NCBI RefSeq assembly: GCF_000332815.1
Contig: NZ_AOFD01000002.1
Coordinates: 1-64,000 of the forward strand
Direction of reading: 5' to 3'
Length of the DNA: 64,000 bases
Source of the DNA: Arthrobacter nitrophenolicus
GTDB lineage: Bacteria; Actinomycetota; Actinomycetes; Actinomycetales; Micrococcaceae
In this document: positions 36,721-46,388 of the stretch, in pieces
Layout: every line of letters begins with the position of its first letter
How positions within the stretch are numbered: the first letter of the stretch is position 1
Position numbers and translations under genes: made by a program
Notes under the pieces: generated by a model
Database searches by the model: none
Told to the model about the DNA's origin: nothing
What the model saw: the letters and a program-made list of their open reading frames with translations, nothing else

Positions 36721-37083
36721 ATGGAAGATCGCCATATTCCCGGGATCAGCCTCGCCGCCGCGCCCAGTGGAACAGGGTGTGTGGAGTGCCTCAGCGGTGA
36801 CGGCCCGGGATGGTGGCTGCATCTGCGCCGGTGCGCCCAATGCGGCCATATCGGATGCTGCGATTCGTCCCCCGCCCAGCATGCCAGCGCCCATGCGCGT
36901 GCAGACGGCCACCCGGTCATGAGGTCCTTTGAACCCGGGGAGGACTGGTTCTACGAACTTCCCACGAAGAAGTTTTTCCGCGGACCGCGGCTTCCGGACC
37001 CGCAGTCCAGACCGCCGGAGCAGCCCTCCCCCGGACCGGCAGGCAAGGTGCCGGCAGACTGGCGGGAGCACATCCACCGCTGA
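36721..37083 (+). CDS. UBP-type zinc-finger protein
   Basis: 120 residues. The pattern C-x2-C ... WLHLRRCAQCGHIGCCDSS ... H-x3-H-x5-GHPV with a closing SFEPGEDWF is the Zn-UBP (ZnF-UBP) fold, which in eukaryotes binds the diglycine tail of ubiquitin. Bacteria such as this one lack ubiquitin, so the ligand is unknown. The tail is Pro-rich. It is divergent from the thioredoxin-reductase-like gene with a 153-bp shared control region, pointing to a joint function. Confidence 0.87.
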   Translation: MEDRHIPGISLAAAPSGTGCVECLSGDGPGWWLHLRRCAQCGHIGCCDSSPAQHASAHARADGHPVMRSFEPGEDWFYELPTKKFFRGPRLPDPQSRPPEQPSPGPAGKVPADWREHIHR

Positions 37084-37160
37084 CCGCCGGAGCCGAATCA
37101 ACCGCGCCGAATCAACCGCGCAGGCAGGATCCGGCGAACAATGCTGGTTAGGCTGGATGG

Positions 37161-37853
37161 ATGGCGACAGTTATCCTCGTGCGGCACGGCCGCACCACAG
37201 CCAATGCCGCCGGACTGCTGGCGGGCCGGGCGGCCGGCGTCAGTTTGGACCAGATCGGGTGCGGGCAGGCAGCTTTCACCGGAGACCGGCTCGCGGTGGT
37301 GCCCTTGGCCGGCGTGGTCTCCAGCCCCCTCGAGCGTTGCCAGCAGACCGCACAGTTCATCCTGGAGCGCCAGGCTGGTAATCCTTCTGCACTGGACGAG
37401 CCCGATCTCACCGAATGCGATTACGGCCAGTGGCAGGGCCGGATGCTCAGTGATCTCGCCACCGAAGACCTGTGGGCGGCTGTGCAGTCGCAACCATCCG
37501 CCGTCGTTTTTCCCGGCGGTGAATCCATGGCCGCGATGCAGGCCCGGTCGGTAGCGGCAATCCGACGCCACGACGCAGCCTTCGAAGCCGAATATGGCCC
37601 GGGAGCCGTGTGGGCGGCCGTGAGTCACGGCGACATCATCAAATCGATCCTGGCCGATGCGCTCGGAATGCACCTCGATCTGTTCCAGCGCATTAACGTG
37701 GGTCCCGCCTCCGTATCGATCGTCCACTACGGTGCCCTTCGGCCCAGCGTCCTTGCGACGAACACCGACGCCGGGGATCTGTCGTGGCTGTCGAAGGGCA
37801 TCAAAACCAACGATGCGCCGGTGGGCGGCGGTGCAGGGCACACGGCGCAGTAG
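37161..37853 (+). CDS. histidine phosphatase, MSMEG_4193 family
   Basis: 230 residues with the phosphatase motif VRHGRTTAN (His near residue 9), SSPLERCQQTA, ECDYGQWQG and a late VSHGDIIK, so it has the phosphoglycerate-mutase-like fold with a phospho-His. It belongs to the MSMEG_4193 family, which is nearly always followed by DUF3090 and SCO1664-type genes, as here. The pathway is not known. It lies 24 bases before DUF3090. Confidence 0.9.
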   Translation: MATVILVRHGRTTANAAGLLAGRAAGVSLDQIGCGQAAFTGDRLAVVPLAGVVSSPLERCQQTAQFILERQAGNPSALDEPDLTECDYGQWQGRMLSDLATEDLWAAVQSQPSAVVFPGGESMAAMQARSVAAIRRHDAAFEAEYGPGAVWAAVSHGDIIKSILADALGMHLDLFQRINVGPASVSIVHYGALRPSVLATNTDAGDLSWLSKGIKTNDAPVGGGAGHTAQ

Positions 37854-37877
37854 ACCTCATGTGCCTAAGATACTGAC

Positions 37878-38432
37878 ATGCCCACACTTGTTCACGAGTT
37901 TGCCTGGCCTGACCGGGTCGTCATCGGCACCATCGGCGTTCCCGGGGCGCGCACGTTCTACCTGCAGGTACGCACGGGTAAGAAAATTGTGAGCATCGCC
38001 CTTGAGAAGCAGCAGTCGGCCCAGCTCGCCGAGAAGATCGACGAAATCCTCGATCAGCTCATCACGCTTGAGGGCAACCCTTTCAGTGTTCCGACGGGTA
38101 CGCCCATCGAGCTCGTGGACAATGACCAGCTCGAGGCGGTCGAGGAGCAATTTCGAACCGGTGCCATGACCCTGGGCTGGGACCCTACGACGGCGCAGGT
38201 GGTCATAGAGGCGTACCCCATCATGGATGCCGATCCTGATGACGACGACGAACCGGTTGGTGGGGACGGCGGCGAGGTACCCGAGATGCTGCTCGTCCGG
38301 ATGCCCGTTGGCACCGCCCGCGCTTTTGCCAAGCGGACCCGGGAGGTGGTGGGTGCCGGGCGTCCCGCATGCCCGCTCTGCGGCTACCCCGTGGACCCCG
38401 ACGGGCACGTCTGCACACTGCCCGAGGCCTGA
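37878..38432 (+). CDS. DUF3090 family protein
   Basis: 184 residues of the DUF3090 family, recognisable from RTFYLQVRTGKKIVSIALEK and the acidic middle part. The C-terminus carries a small zinc-ribbon-like pattern CPLCGYPVDPDGHVC. No catalytic residues are evident; it may be a scaffold or nucleic-acid or protein-binding partner of the kinase-fold protein that follows. Its stop overlaps the next start by one base (TGATG). Confidence 0.9.
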   Translation: MPTLVHEFAWPDRVVIGTIGVPGARTFYLQVRTGKKIVSIALEKQQSAQLAEKIDEILDQLITLEGNPFSVPTGTPIELVDNDQLEAVEEQFRTGAMTLGWDPTTAQVVIEAYPIMDADPDDDDEPVGGDGGEVPEMLLVRMPVGTARAFAKRTREVVGAGRPACPLCGYPVDPDGHVCTLPEA

Positions 38433-39202
38433 TGCCGGCGCCCCACCTGCTGACTGCCGAACTGACCCTCACCGGTCGCATCGCGACGGCGTCGAACGCC
38501 ACCTTTCTGGGCAGCATCGGCGGCACCTCGGTCGTCTACAAGCCGATAGCCGGGGAGAAACCGCTGTGGGACTTTCCCGACGGCTTCCTGGCCCACCGGG
38601 AGGTTGCAGCGTACCTGGTTTCCGAGGTCCTCGGCTGGAACGTGGTGCCATTCACCTGGCTCCGCGATGGTCCTTTGGGCGAAGGAATGGTGCAGCTGTG
38701 GCAGGAGTCAGACCCCGACCAGGCTGCGGTGGACCTCGTTGCGGCGGATGACGACGTGCCCGGGAACGGGTGGAAACACGTCCTTGAGGGCCAGGATGGG
38801 AGCGGACGGAGAGTCGCCCTCGTCCACGAGGACACGCCGGCGCTCCGGCGCATGGCGGTGTTCGACGTCGTCGTGAACAATGCCGACCGCAAAGGCGACC
38901 ATATCCTTGCCATGGCGGACGGCCACCGGCACGGCGTGGACCACGGGCTCACCTTCCACCAGGACTACAAGCTGCGCACGGTGCTGTGGGGGTGGCTGGG
39001 AGAAACGTTGACCGCCGAGGAACGCGACGGCATCGATCGCATCATCGAAGGACTGCGCGGTGAGCTGGGCCGAAGTCTGGACAACCTGCTCAGCGCCGAA
39101 GAAGTCGCCTCACTCGGAGCGCGCTGCGCCCGGTTGCGGTCCGCAGGGCGTTTCCCCGCGCCGAGAGCTGAGATGCCTGCGGTCCCCTGGCCGTTGTTCT
39201 GA
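38432..39202 (+). CDS. SCO1664 family kinase-fold protein
   Basis: 256 residues. The sequence has a phosphoinositide-kinase-like layout: the nucleotide-binding Lys in VVYKPIAGEKP, the catalytic stretch VVNNADRKGDH and the metal-binding VDHGLTFH that replaces DFG. This is the SCO1664 family, third member of the MSMEG_4193/DUF3090 trio. A phosphatase plus a kinase-fold protein suggests a reversible phosphorylation module, but no substrate is known. I chose ATG 38432, coupled to the DUF3090 stop, over upstream starts. Confidence 0.88.
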   Translation: MPAPHLLTAELTLTGRIATASNATFLGSIGGTSVVYKPIAGEKPLWDFPDGFLAHREVAAYLVSEVLGWNVVPFTWLRDGPLGEGMVQLWQESDPDQAAVDLVAADDDVPGNGWKHVLEGQDGSGRRVALVHEDTPALRRMAVFDVVVNNADRKGDHILAMADGHRHGVDHGLTFHQDYKLRTVLWGWLGETLTAEERDGIDRIIEGLRGELGRSLDNLLSAEEVASLGARCARLRSAGRFPAPRAEMPAVPWPLF

Positions 39203-39564
39203 GGACAAACGGGTTGCAGGCTTCGGACACTATGCCGCGATGAACGCCTGAACGATTATCGTGTGGGGCTGGCGGGGCGCCGCAAGAGCCAAACGTCCAG
39301 TACATTCACGCATTGTCGGCAGGAACCGGAACGTCATCCCGGCACAGGAAGTTCCGCCCGGAGAGGCAGCCCAACTACCTTAAACGCAGAACCTGCAGGT
39401 ACCTTCGCGATCTCGCTAAGAGAAGGCTCGGACATTCGCATGTCCCGAACAACCCGGCGTCATCTGATGGTTACCTGCAGGCGCTCCAAGTCTACGCCAG
39501 CACCCGCGCACCCAACAGAGGCAGAAAAAATCCCAACTGCCAAACCCGGCGACATACGGCTCAT

Positions 39565-39611
39565 CAGGCACCATGCCACCAGCAAGCACCAGGCACCATC
39601 CCACCGGCAAG
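39565..39611 (+). repeat. two-copy 22-bp direct repeat, 25-bp period
   Basis: CAGGCACCATGCCACCAGC and CAGGCACCATCCCACCGGC, each followed by AAG, differ at two positions and are three bases apart. The repeat lies in the non-coding stretch before nrdF. No function is evident. Confidence 0.7.
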
Positions 39612-39730
39612 GAAGAAAAAGCAGTCTCCGGCTACCGGCGAACTCTACAAGTCCATCACGATGTCAAAGCCTTTGAGCTGCTGCCCCGTCAAAGCAGCAG
39701 CGGCTGGGCGAGCCGCACCCTTAACCGGGA

Positions 39731-39762
39731 CGGCCGCCCAAGGCAATTGCCTTGGGCGGCCG
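39731..39762. terminator. perfect 32-bp palindrome, probable transcript end
   Basis: The sequence is its own reverse complement, with half-site CGGCCGCCCAAGGCAA. As RNA it would fold into a very stable GC-rich hairpin of 14 bp or so with an AAUU loop. It lies 97 bases downstream of the nrdF stop, in a convergent region, so a terminator or message-end stabiliser is likely. There is no T-run on either side, and a dimer-binding site cannot be excluded. Confidence 0.55.
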
Positions 39763-39858
39763 CGGGTCCTGGCCAAGGAGTGCTCTCGCTCCAGTATGGG
39801 TTAACGGTTCTCGGGATGAACCGTCTTGAGCGCTCGGATGGCCCCCGATCTTCTTCGG

Positions 39859-40841
<983 letters not shown>

Positions 40842-40871
40842 TCATTGTTGGGTGGTTCTCTAAGTTAAAGC

Positions 40872-40902
40872 GTACGACGGCGGGCGGTTGCCCGCGTCGT
40901 AC
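40872..40902 (-). promoter_or_regulatory. hairpin between nrdE and nrdF
   Basis: Arms GTACGACGGCGGGC and GCCCGCGTCGTAC pair with one bulged base around a GGTT loop. In the nrd direction it is followed by GCTTTAACTT, only weakly U-rich. It could reduce read-through or act as a processing or stability element that adjusts nrdF relative to nrdHIE. Confidence 0.5.
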
Positions 40903-40922
40903 TGGCAAGATTTAGTTGAAGA

Positions 40923-43043
40923 TTAAAGTGCGCAGGAGACGCAACCCTCCACCTCGGTCCCTTCCAGCGCGAGCTGGCGGAGGCGGATGTAGTAGAGCGT
41001 CTTGATGCCCTTGCGCCATGCGTAGATCTGCGCCTTGTTGATGTCGCGGGTGGTGGCGGTGTCCTTGAAGAACAGCGTCAGGGACAGGCCCTGGTCCACG
41101 TGCTGCGTGGCAGCGGCGTAGGTGTCGATGATCTTCTCGTAGCCGATCTCGTACGCGTCCTGGTAGTAGTCCAGGTTGTCGTTCGTCAGGTACGGCGCCG
41201 GGTAGTAGACGCGGCCGATCTTGCCTTCCTTGCGGATCTCGATCTTGGCGGCCACCGGGTGGATGGAGGACGTCGAGTTGTTGATGTAGGAGATCGACCC
41301 CGTGGGCGGAACAGCCTGCAGGTTCTGGTTGTAGATGCCGTGCTCCATGACGGAGACCTTCAGCTCGCGCCAGTCATCCTGGGTGGGGATGTGGTGGCCG
41401 GCGAACAGCTCGCGCACACGCTCAGTCTCCGGAAGCCATTCCTGCTCGGTGTACTTGTCGAAGAACTCGCCGCTCGCGTATTTGGAGTTCTCGAAACCGC
41501 CGAACTTCTGGCCGGTCTCGATGGCGAGCCTGTTGGACGCACGCAGGGCGTGGAACAGCACCGTGTAGAAGTAGATGTTGGTGAAGTCCAGGCCTTCTTC
41601 GGAGCCGTAGTGGACCCGCTCGCGCGCCAGGTAGCCATGCAGGTTCATCTGGCCCAGGCCGATGGCATGGGACTTCGCATTGCCCTCGGCCACGGACGGC
41701 ACCGAGTTGATGTAGGACATGTCCGACACTGCGCTCAGCGCGCGGATGGCAGTGTCAATGGAGGCACCGAAGTCCGGCGAATCCATGGTCTTCGCGATGT
41801 TCATCGAACCGAGGTTGCAGGAGATGTCCTTGCCGACGGTCTGGTACGTCAGGTCCTCGTTGTACAGGGACGGCGTGGAGACCTGCAGGATCTCCGAGCA
41901 GAGGTTGCTCATGGTGATCTTGCCGGCGATCGGGTTGGCCCGGTTCACGGTGTCCTCGAACATGATGTACGGGTAGCCGGACTCGAACTGGATCTCGGCG
42001 AGGGTCTGGAAGAACTCGCGGGCGCTGATCTTGGTCTTCTTGATCCGGGAATCGTCCACCATCTCGTAGTACTTCTCGGTGACCGAGACGTCGGAGAAGG
42101 GCATGCCGTAGACGCGTTCGACGTCGTACGGCGAGAACAGGTACATGTCCTCGTTCTTCTTGGCCAGCTCGAACGTGATGTCCGGGATGACGACGCCCAG
42201 CGAGAGGGTCTTGATGCGGATCTTCTCGTCCGCGTTCTCGCGCTTGGTGTCCAGGAACCGGTAGATGTCCGGGTGGTGGGCGTGCAGGTACACGGCACCG
42301 GCGCCCTGGCGCGCGCCAAGCTGGTTGGCGTAGGAGAAGCTGTCTTCGAGGAGCTTCATCACGGGGATGACGCCGGAGGACTGGTTTTCGATCTGCTTGA
42401 TCGGCGCGCCGTGCTCGCGGATGTTGGTCAGGGACAGGGCCACGCCGCCGCCGCGCTTGGACAGCTGCAGAGCGGAGTTGATGCCGCGGGCGATGGACTC
42501 CATGTTGTCCTCGATGCGCAGCAGGAAGCAGGAGACGAGTTCGCCGCGCTGGGCCTTGCCGGCGTTGAGGAAGGTGGGGGTGGCCGGCTGGAAGCGGCCG
42601 TCAATGATTTCATCCACCAGGCGGGTGGCAAGTTCCTCGTTGCCGCGGGCAAGGTGCATGGCCACCATGCAGACGCGGTCCTCGTAGCGCTCCAGGTAGC
42701 GCTTGCCGTCGAACGTCTTCAGCGTGTAGGAGGTGTAGAACTTGAACGCGCCCAGGAAGGTCTCGAAGCGGAACTTCTTCTTGTAGGCCCGGTTGAACAG
42801 GTCACGGATGAAGTTCATCGTGTACTGGTCCAGCGTCTCGCGCTCGTAGTACTGGTTCTTCACCAGGTAGTCGAGCTTTTCCTCCAGGTCATGGAAGAAC
42901 ACGGTGTTGTTGTTAACGTGCTGCAGGAAGTACTGGTGGGCGGCCTCGCGGTCCGCCTCGAACTGGATCTCGCCGCTGGGACCGTACAGGTTCAGCATGG
43001 CGTTCAACTCGTGGTAGCCCAGGCCCTTGTAGGCGGCCGGCAT
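40923..43043 (-). CDS. nrdE: class Ib ribonucleotide reductase, alpha subunit
   Basis: 706 residues from ATG 43043; TTG 43094 is an in-frame alternative that would overlap nrdI by 31 bases and add 17 residues. It reduces ribonucleoside diphosphates to deoxy forms. Visible motifs are [24 protein letters not shown] with an active-site Cys, [14 protein letters not shown], and the C-terminal GCVSCAL pair that accepts electrons from NrdH. The frame is intact throughout. A long open frame on the opposite strand is only its shadow. Confidence 0.95.
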   Translation of the reverse strand: MPAAYKGLGYHELNAMLNLYGPSGEIQFEADREAAHQYFLQHVNNNTVFFHDLEEKLDYLVKNQYYERETLDQYTMNFIRDLFNRAYKKKFRFETFLGAFKFYTSYTLKTFDGKRYLERYEDRVCMVAMHLARGNEELATRLVDEIIDGRFQPATPTFLNAGKAQRGELVSCFLLRIEDNMESIARGINSALQLSKRGGGVALSLTNIREHGAPIKQIENQSSGVIPVMKLLEDSFSYANQLGARQGAGAVYLHAHHPDIYRFLDTKRENADEKIRIKTLSLGVVIPDITFELAKKNEDMYLFSPYDVERVYGMPFSDVSVTEKYYEMVDDSRIKKTKISAREFFQTLAEIQFESGYPYIMFEDTVNRANPIAGKITMSNLCSEILQVSTPSLYNEDLTYQTVGKDISCNLGSMNIAKTMDSPDFGASIDTAIRALSAVSDMSYINSVPSVAEGNAKSHAIGLGQMNLHGYLARERVHYGSEEGLDFTNIYFYTVLFHALRASNRLAIETGQKFGGFENSKYASGEFFDKYTEQEWLPETERVRELFAGHHIPTQDDWRELKVSVMEHGIYNQNLQAVPPTGSISYINNSTSSIHPVAAKIEIRKEGKIGRVYYPAPYLTNDNLDYYQDAYEIGYEKIIDTYAAATQHVDQGLSLTLFFKDTATTRDINKAQIYAWRKGIKTLYYIRLRQLALEGTEVEGCVSCAL

Positions 43044-43063
43044 CTCGGGCTTCTGGGCCCTGG

Positions 43064-43603
43064 TTACTTCTGTGTCTGCGACAGTCGTGTCCAAAACGTG
43101 TCCAATCCATGGTTGACGCGGGACACGTCGTCTGGCGTGCCCATTAATTCGAAGCGGTAGAGGTGCGGTACCCCGCACTTGGCGGCGATGATGTCGCCGG
43201 CCAGGCAGTAATTGTCACCGAAATTCGTGTTGCCGGCCCCGATCACCCCGCGGAGAAGCTGCCTGTTCTGCGGGTTGTTCAAAAACCGGATGACCTGCTT
43301 CGGAACGGACCCCTCTCCCCCGGTGCCGCCATACGTGGGCACCACCAGCACGAACGGCCGGGTGGCAAGAAGGGGTGCGTCCCTGGAGTAGAGCGGGATC
43401 CGAGCCACATCGCGGCCGAGCTTCGTGACAAAGCGGCTGGTGTTCTCGGATGCCGAGGAAAAATAGATGAGCTGGCTGTCTGTCCGGACCGGTTCCGGGT
43501 TATCCGGAAGCCGGGCCGGTGGGGACACCTCCACGCGCTGAGCCGCGTGGATCTGCGAAGCCGGATGGCCTTGCTGTGCTGTTGGAGCTGCCGTGGGAGT
43601 CAC
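43064..43603 (-). CDS. nrdI: NrdI flavodoxin-like activator
   Basis: About 179 residues from GTG 43603; the conserved part begins [18 protein letters not shown] near residue 48, so a later start is possible. NrdI supplies oxidised flavin chemistry to build the manganese-tyrosyl radical of NrdF. The motifs [23 protein letters not shown] and [13 protein letters not shown] are typical. Its stop lies about 20 bases before the nrdE ATG. Confidence 0.9.
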   Translation of the reverse strand: MTPTAAPTAQQGHPASQIHAAQRVEVSPPARLPDNPEPVRTDSQLIYFSSASENTSRFVTKLGRDVARIPLYSRDAPLLATRPFVLVVPTYGGTGGEGSVPKQVIRFLNNPQNRQLLRGVIGAGNTNFGDNYCLAGDIIAAKCGVPHLYRFELMGTPDDVSRVNHGLDTFWTRLSQTQK

Positions 43604-43643
43604 CTCGGCTGGTTGGTTGTTGCCGGCAGGAAAAGCAGGGCTC

Positions 43644-43889
43644 CTAGGCCACGGAGGAAACGGCCGAGAGGGCCAGTTCTTCGATCTTGTCCGGGCGGAA
43701 GCCTGACCAGTGGTCCTGGTCCGTGACCACAACGGGTGCCTGCATGTAGCCCAGGGCCTTCAGGCGTTCGAGGGCGTCGGCGTCCTGGGAGATGTCAACG
43801 CTCTGGTAGGTGATGCCCTTCTTGTCGAGCGCACGGTAGGTGGCGTTGCACTGAACACAAGCAGGCTTGGTGTAAACCGTTACGGTCAT
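43644..43889 (-). CDS. nrdH: NrdH glutaredoxin-like redoxin
   Basis: 81 residues with active-site CVQC at residues 11-14 and the C-terminal SGFRPDKI loop characteristic of NrdH. It carries electrons from thioredoxin reductase to NrdE. It is the first gene of the nrdHIE set, with an NrdR-like palindrome about 66 bases upstream of the ATG. Confidence 0.95.
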   Translation of the reverse strand: MTVTVYTKPACVQCNATYRALDKKGITYQSVDISQDADALERLKALGYMQAPVVVTDQDHWSGFRPDKIEELALSAVSSVA

Positions 43890-43952
43890 GGTCGCTGTCC
43901 CCTTTTGTCGAAATCGTCGCTGGCCCGGTGTCCCCGTCCAAGCTGTATGTCG

Positions 43953-43968
43953 ATACTACATGTAGTGC
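43953..43968 (-). promoter_or_regulatory. probable NrdR box upstream of nrdH
   Basis: ATACTACATGTAGTGC contains the perfect palindrome ACTACATGTAGT (43955-43966), close to the NrdR consensus acaCwAtATaTwGtgt. NrdR represses ribonucleotide reductase genes when dATP is high. A weaker partner, TGTATTACAAGTA (43996-44008), is about 42 bp further upstream, near four helical turns; NrdR sites usually come in phased pairs. Confidence 0.65.
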
Positions 43969-44183
43969 AGACGCCTCATTGGAACCCCAAGATGATGTAT
44001 TACAAGTATGTCATTTAATGCACCGTTAATCCACAGGCAGGGCCCTTCAAAATGTCCGGAATCACGGCTTTTTCGCGGACGGAATCCACACCCTGTGGAG
44101 TAGTTAGGCACATTTAACGCCCAGCGTGTCGCGCGAAAGACGGCGTGTCGCGGCCTCCGGGGAGGAAGGCGAAAACACCAAAA

Positions 44184-44213
44184 AGGGGTTCCGAAGTGAC
44201 CTTCGGAACCCCT
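44184..44213 (-). terminator. Rho-independent terminator of the methyltransferase operon
   Basis: A 13-bp perfect stem AGGGGTTCCGAAG / CTTCGGAACCCCT with a 4-base loop, followed on the minus strand by a run of T (bases 44184-44180) and GGTG. It lies 80 bases past the methyltransferase stop, exactly where the leftward operon should end. Confidence 0.9.
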
Positions 44214-44292
44214 CGTGGTGATTAATGGCACGACGCCGGGACCCGCCCGGGTGCCCGGGCCGCCGTAGTGGTGCGGTGGCAGGGTGCGGTGG

Positions 44293-45660
44293 CTAGAGCT
44301 GCGCCTCCCGGCGGTCCAGCACGATCTGCTGCACATCGAGATATCCGGACTGGAAACCGGCCCTTGAGTAGCAGAGGTAGAACAGCCACATCCGCTGGAA
44401 GACCGCATCGAAGCCCAGTTCGCCAACCTCGCGTGAACGCTCCAGGAACCGCTCTTCCCAGAGGCGGAGGGTGGCCGCGTAATGGTCCCCCATGCCCATC
44501 CGCTCGCGTACCCTCAGGGTGGTGTGCTGCTGCGTCACACCCTCAATGGCACGCACGGAAGGCAGGAAGCCGCCGGGGAAGATGTACTTGTGCACCCAGG
44601 TGTAGGCGTTGCGGGTGGCCAGCATCCGGCCGTGCGGCATGGTGATGGCCTGGATGGCCACCTTGCCGCCGGGAGCCAGGACCCGGTCGATGGTCTGGAA
44701 GTAGATGGGCCAGTACTCATAGCCCACGGCCTCGATCATCTCCACCGACACCACGGCGTCGTACTCGCCCTCCACTGCCCGGTAGTCCTGCAGCGCCACG
44801 GTCACCCGGTCCGCGTAGCCGGCGGCGGCAATGCGTTCCTGGGCAAGGGCCTGCTGTTCGCTGGAGAGGGTAACGCTGTAGACGGTGGCGCCGCGGGCTG
44901 CTGCACGCAGTGCCAGTTCGCCCCAGCCGGTCCCGATTTCCAAGAGCCGGGTGCCTTTCCCTACTCCGGCCTTGTCCAGCAGCCTGTCGATCTTGGCCTG
45001 CTGGGCTCCTGCCAGTTCCTGCCAGCCCACAGATTCCAGCCGCCCTGCCCCGAGCGGAAAAAGTGCTGACGAGTAGCTCATGGTGGCGTCGAGGAAGTTC
45101 GAGAACAGGTCGTTGGAGAGGTCGTAGTGCCGTGAGATGTTGCTGCGCGTGTTCTGTTCGGCGTTCCGTTCCTGCCGCGGGGTGCGCGGAAGGTAGAGGG
45201 CGCGGAGTTTCTGCAGCGGCATCGGAATAAGCGTGTCCACGGAGGCGGCGAAAACCTCAAGCACGGCCGCGAGGTCGCTGGCTTCCCAGTCCCCTGCCAT
45301 GAAGGATTCGCCAAGACCGATCAGGCCGTTGTCGCCGATCCGCGCCTCGAAGGCTTCCGGCCGCACCATCATCATCACCGGCGCGTCCGGCCCGCCTGTT
45401 CCCAGCACAGTGCCGTCCGGGTACTCCACCCGGAGCGGCAGGCGCTTGACCGCTCCCTTGAAAAGGAGTCCGGCGGCCTTTCCGGCCACCGCGGCCTTGG
45501 CGCCCGACGGCGGCCGGGCGACTTCCGGCCACACGTCCACGTCGATGGTGGCCGGCGCCGCCGGAACGCCGGTACTGGTCCAGGCCGCCGGAACATCCCG
45601 GCCGGCCTTGCCGGCATTGCCACCGGCGAAGGCGGTTCCATTATCGTCCGTCATTGTCAT
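44293..45660 (-). CDS. cyclopropane-fatty-acyl-phospholipid synthase-like methyltransferase
   Basis: 455 residues. The SAM site LLEIGTGWGELALRAA and the family stretches HYDLSNDLFSNFLD, MSYSSALF and YFQTIDRVLAPGG identify the Cfa/mycolic-acid-methyltransferase family, which adds a methylene or methyl carbon to double bonds of membrane phospholipid acyl chains. The N-terminal 100 residues form the usual lipid-binding domain. It is the last gene of the FAD-oxidoreductase/DUF1365/Cfa operon, overlapping DUF1365 by four bases. Confidence 0.92.
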   Translation of the reverse strand: MTMTDDNGTAFAGGNAGKAGRDVPAAWTSTGVPAAPATIDVDVWPEVARPPSGAKAAVAGKAAGLLFKGAVKRLPLRVEYPDGTVLGTGGPDAPVMMMVRPEAFEARIGDNGLIGLGESFMAGDWEASDLAAVLEVFAASVDTLIPMPLQKLRALYLPRTPRQERNAEQNTRSNISRHYDLSNDLFSNFLDATMSYSSALFPLGAGRLESVGWQELAGAQQAKIDRLLDKAGVGKGTRLLEIGTGWGELALRAAARGATVYSVTLSSEQQALAQERIAAAGYADRVTVALQDYRAVEGEYDAVVSVEMIEAVGYEYWPIYFQTIDRVLAPGGKVAIQAITMPHGRMLATRNAYTWVHKYIFPGGFLPSVRAIEGVTQQHTTLRVRERMGMGDHYAATLRLWEERFLERSREVGELGFDAVFQRMWLFYLCYSRAGFQSGYLDVQQIVLDRREAQL

Positions 45661-46388
45661 TGAACTGCCTCCTGGGAAGTATGTTGTGGCCGGGCGACGA
45701 CGGGCAGGCGTCTTGCCCAGAGTGTAATGCCCTGCACCCGAATGAGTGCGGATACGAGCAGCGGCGCGGCCGGCACGGCGAGCGCGGCGGCCAGGATATT
45801 GCGCAGGGTGGCCGGATGCCGCCGGCCGTCCATGGTCGCAACGAACGGCCGGTGGCCTTCCCGTTCCAGGACAATCGACACCGCCAGCCGGTCCCCCGGG
45901 GCGGGCAGTTTCATCCGGTACTGGCCGTCAAGGTCATTGAACGGCGAGACATAGAAGGCCTTCGGGACGGAGGCCCGGCCGGCCGGGTCCGTCCGGAGCA
46001 GGTAGCAGTGCCGCTCCCCGTACGTGTTGTGGACCTCGGCCACCACGCATTCGAGCTCCCCGCTGGACCGGTAGCACCAGAACAGGGTGAGCGGGTTGAA
46101 GACGTAACCGAACACCCTGGCGCTTGTCAGCATGTGGATGGCGCCGCCGTCGGGCTCTATCCCCTGGGTCCGCAGGTAGCGCTCAACGTTGGCACGGATG
46201 GTCGCATCCGGATCGCCAAGGTGGTCGCCGGCGCGGAACACGGCCAACGGCCGGAGCAGCCGCGGCAGGCGGGGAAGCCTGTCGACGTCGACGAACCAGC
46301 TGTAGCTGCGGTACGTGAAGGCGTTCTTCAGCGGGCTGCGCCGCACGTGCGAAATGGACGTGCGGTAGATGGCTGCGTCGGCACTCAT
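45657..46388 (-). CDS. DUF1365 family protein
   Basis: 243 residues. The family pattern is clear: YRTSISHVRRSPLKNAFTYR, FGYVFNPLTLFWCY and VPKAFYVSPFNDLDGQYR. Its biochemical role is unknown, but it is consistently encoded between an amine-oxidase-like flavoprotein and a Cfa-type methyltransferase, so a step in fatty-acyl modification is likely. Both ends overlap neighbours by four bases or less. Confidence 0.92.
   Translation of the reverse strand: MSADAAIYRTSISHVRRSPLKNAFTYRSYSWFVDVDRLPRLPRLLRPLAVFRAGDHLGDPDATIRANVERYLRTQGIEPDGGAIHMLTSARVFGYVFNPLTLFWCYRSSGELECVVAEVHNTYGERHCYLLRTDPAGRASVPKAFYVSPFNDLDGQYRMKLPAPGDRLAVSIVLEREGHRPFVATMDGRRHPATLRNILAAALAVPAAPLLVSALIRVQGITLWARRLPVVARPQHTSQEAVQ

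Larger units (their letters stand above)
39203..39858 (-). other. 656-base stretch without a convincing gene
   Basis: Between the SCO1664-like gene and nrdF no reading frame has a ribosome-binding site, family match or actinobacterial codon use. The stretch from about 39440 to 39660 looks less GC-rich than its neighbours, with runs of A. It contains a two-copy 22-bp repeat (39565-39586 and 39590-39611) and a perfect 32-bp palindrome (39731-39762). It may be a decayed gene, an RNA or simply a convergent spacer. Confidence 0.6.
43890..44292. other. 403-base non-coding control region between nrdH and the lipid-modification operon
   Basis: It holds the nrdH promoter region with the NrdR-like palindrome at one end and the terminator of the leftward methyltransferase operon at the other. 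The middle, about 44080-44160, has a repeated GTGTCGCG (GCGTGTCGCGCG, GCGTGTCGCGGC) whose role is unclear. No credible gene is present; the leftward open frame across it lacks any support. Confidence 0.7.

Noticed and set aside
41100..43160. 686-codon open frame opposite nrdE
   Set aside because: Shadow of the intact nrdE gene: repetitive Val/Leu/Gly/Asp composition, no domain, no ribosome-binding site.
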